This document shows positions 30,616 through 32,041 of a stretch of DNA of 32,041 bases, piece by piece; positions within the stretch are counted from its first letter, which is position 1; each line of letters starts with the position of its first letter. Source of the stretch: HGM13006 sp963649625 (GTDB lineage: Bacteria > Bacillota > Clostridia > Oscillospirales > Oscillospiraceae); NCBI GenBank assembly GCA_963649625.1, contig CAVJIP010000052.1:1-32041 (forward strand), read 5' to 3'. Under the pieces are notes generated by a model. The model ran no database searches, was not told where the DNA came from, and saw only the letters and a list, made by a program, of their open reading frames with translations. The position numbers and the translations under genes were made by a program.

Positions 30616-31419
30616 CTAGGCCAGATTCAGCCGCTTTTTCAGGTTGACCACCGTAATCAGGTAGAACACCACGCACAGTGCCAGCTCCATGGCCAGGGTG
30701 GAAAGCAGGAACAGGTGGACGATCTGGGTGGAGGCCAGGGCCGGGTTGAGAAGGCTGTTTTCCAGAGGCGGGCTCATCAGCACCAGGGAAAGAAGCTGAA
30801 TCGCAAAGGCCTCTGCAAAGTACATCATCACAGACCACAGGGCCTTGTGATTGGTAAACCCGTAGCCCAGGCTCATGGCACTGTAGAACTGGAGCATGGA
30901 GGCGGCGGCCCCCACATAGGTCAGCAGCAGCAGCTCCAGAACCAGCACCGCCCCGTTTAGGGCGTAGGTCTTGGTGACGCACAGGAAGGAGACTTGCAGC
31001 ATCTCCCCCAGCTCATGAATCAGGCCCCCGGAGAGGAAGGCAATCAGCAGGCACAGCCCCACCATAAGAAGGCTCAAAAGCATCCAGACGGCGGACACGA
31101 TCAGCTTGGAGAGCACCAGGGCGTGGGTGCTGACCGGCAGAGTGAACATCAAATACCCCTGGTCGGTGAGCAGGTTGTTGTGGAACCGGCGAACCATCAG
31201 CACCAGAGTTCCCACCACCCCCAGCACTAGGGAAAGCACCCAGGACACCATAATCGAAATCAGCAGCAGGCGCACCAGCAGCAGCTGGGAGACACTGTGC
31301 AGGGTCATGACCCGGATGGCCACATTGGCGGCCACGCTGAGCAGGGCCATGGCGGCGTAAACCACCCACATCAGTCGGCCCGTGGCGATAAACTCATGCT
31401 TTAACAGCTTTTTCAGCAT
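30616..31419 (-). CDS. ABC-2 type transporter permease
   Basis: A 267-aa membrane protein with six to seven hydrophobic segments, forming the membrane part of an ABC exporter. The opening MLKKLLKHEFIATGRLMWVVYAAM is typical of the small permeases paired with YtrB/EcsA-like ATPases. The long second-half segments and the short cytoplasmic end (VVNLKKRLNLA) fit as well. The start overlaps the end of the ATPase gene by 7 bp, so the two form a unit. Substrate is unknown. No terminator was found behind it before the tandem repeat. Confidence 0.88.
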   Translation of the reverse strand: MLKKLLKHEFIATGRLMWVVYAAMALLSVAANVAIRVMTLHSVSQLLLVRLLLISIMVSWVLSLVLGVVGTLVLMVRRFHNNLLTDQGYLMFTLPVSTHALVLSKLIVSAVWMLLSLLMVGLCLLIAFLSGGLIHELGEMLQVSFLCVTKTYALNGAVLVLELLLLTYVGAAASMLQFYSAMSLGYGFTNHKALWSVMMYFAEAFAIQLLSLVLMSPPLENSLLNPALASTQIVHLFLLSTLAMELALCVVFYLITVVNLKKRLNLA

Positions 31420-32041
31420 TTGAACACCTCCCGGAACAGCTGGTCTACAGACCGGCCCTGCTCCTGACGAATTTCATCTACGGTTTTGTGCAGGACGATT
31501 TGGCCCTGACTGAGAAAGACCGCCTCGTCCAGCACCTGCTCCACATCGGAAATCAGGTGGGTGGAAAGGACCACCGTGGCCTGGGGGTTATAGCTGCCGA
31601 TGATGGTGGAGAGAATGTAGTCCCGGGTGGCCGGGTCTACCCCGCCGATGGGCTCATCCAGCAGATAGAGCCTGGCCGCCCGGCTCATCACCAAAATCAG
31701 CTGCACCTTCTCCCGGGTGCCCTTGGACATGGAGCGGATTTTCTGATTTTGCCGGATGTTCAGCCGGCCCAGCATCTCCTGGGCGGTGCTCCGCCGGAAG
31801 TCCGGGTAAAAGTCCTGGAAAAAGTCCAGGGTCTGCTTGACGGTCATCCAGTCGGAGAGATAGGTGCGCTCCGGCAGATAGGACACCAGGGTTTTTGTCT
31901 CCGGGCCGGGGGCCTTGCCGTCAATCAGCAGCTCCCCGCTGTCCCAGGGCAGCAGGCCGTTGGCCAGCTTCATGAGGGTGGTTTTGCCGCTGCCGTTGGG
32001 GCCCAGCAGACCTACGATTTTCCCCGGCTCCAGGGTCAGAT
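31413..32041 (-). CDS. ABC transporter ATP-binding protein (5' end outside the window)
   Basis: The ATPase of the exporter, cut off by the window edge. The frame stays open to 32041, upstream of the ATG at 31973, and encodes Walker A GPNGSGKTT just before that ATG, so the true start lies beyond the window. Signature is MSKGTREKVQL (an SKG in place of SGG) and Walker B is LYLLDEPIGGVDP. The H-loop STHLISDVEQVLDEAVFL is visible. SKG-type signatures are usual in the YtrB-like ATPases of regulated exporters, where a GntR regulator often lies upstream. Confidence 0.93.
   Translation of the reverse strand, partial: LTLEPGKIVGLLGPNGSGKTTLMKLANGLLPWDSGELLIDGKAPGPETKTLVSYLPERTYLSDWMTVKQTLDFFQDFYPDFRRSTAQEMLGRLNIRQNQKIRSMSKGTREKVQLILVMSRAARLYLLDEPIGGVDPATRDYILSTIIGSYNPQATVVLSTHLISDVEQVLDEAVFLSQGQIVLHKTVDEIRQEQGRSVDQLFREVFKC

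Noticed and set aside
1..32041. CRISPR array, tRNA, rRNA or insertion sequence
   Set aside because: No regularly spaced repeats of CRISPR type, no cloverleaf with CCA-proximal features, no rRNA-like stretch and no transposase gene were seen.

Overview
The window looks like the chromosome of a GC-rich (estimated about 60%), anaerobic, spore-forming member of the Clostridia, most likely Oscillospiraceae (Clostridium cluster IV). The reasons are the sporulation pair spoIIGA-sigE, a [FeFe]-hydrogenase-like iron-sulfur protein, a DUF951 gene, strong AGGAGG ribosome binding sites, and a family of palindromic intergenic repeats of a kind I associate with gut Oscillospiraceae. The family-level placement is inference; no rRNA or tRNA is present.

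Layout, left to right. 1-4348 (+) is the end of a siphophage-type tail and lysis module: a short tape-measure-like protein, a Dit-like distal tail protein, a tail-associated/fibre protein and a holin. No endolysin or integrase is visible. 4349-4762 has no convincing gene but holds a dense series of perfect hairpins. 4763-7638 (-) is an amino-acid operon running ACT-domain protein, homoserine dehydrogenase (hom), aspartokinase (lysC). A lone MarR regulator (7938-8408, +) follows, then a repeat cluster, then an unrecognised two-gene operon on the minus strand (9874 to 8742) with its own promoter and terminator. 10058-15337 is housekeeping: rarA, a triple-S1 RNA-binding protein, a small unknown protein, DUF951-recQ and a radical SAM protein.

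15456-19917 (+) holds spoIIGA and sigE (a protease and its sigma-factor substrate). Directly after them, from its own promoter, comes a two-gene unit: an [FeFe]-hydrogenase-like protein that keeps the H-cluster cysteines but lacks the proton-relay cysteine and carries a PAS domain, translationally coupled to a SpoIIE-type PP2C phosphatase. This is the most interesting functional unit: a putative H2 or redox sensor wired to a protein phosphatase, next to sporulation genes.

20223-22463 encodes an M3-family oligoendopeptidase and a small membrane protein. 22645-30083 is a complete oligopeptide ABC importer (lipoprotein receptor, two permeases, two ATPases, one extra small membrane protein). It is driven by a perfect consensus promoter, has a hairpin-rich leader, and has two strong hairpins between receptor and permease genes. 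The peptidase and importer together point to a peptide-scavenging lifestyle. 30100-30615 holds a terminator and repeats. 30616-32041 (-) is a two-gene ABC-2-type exporter whose ATPase runs off the right edge.

Coordinates of short sites were counted by hand and could be off by a base. Family assignments rest on motif recognition, not on searches.
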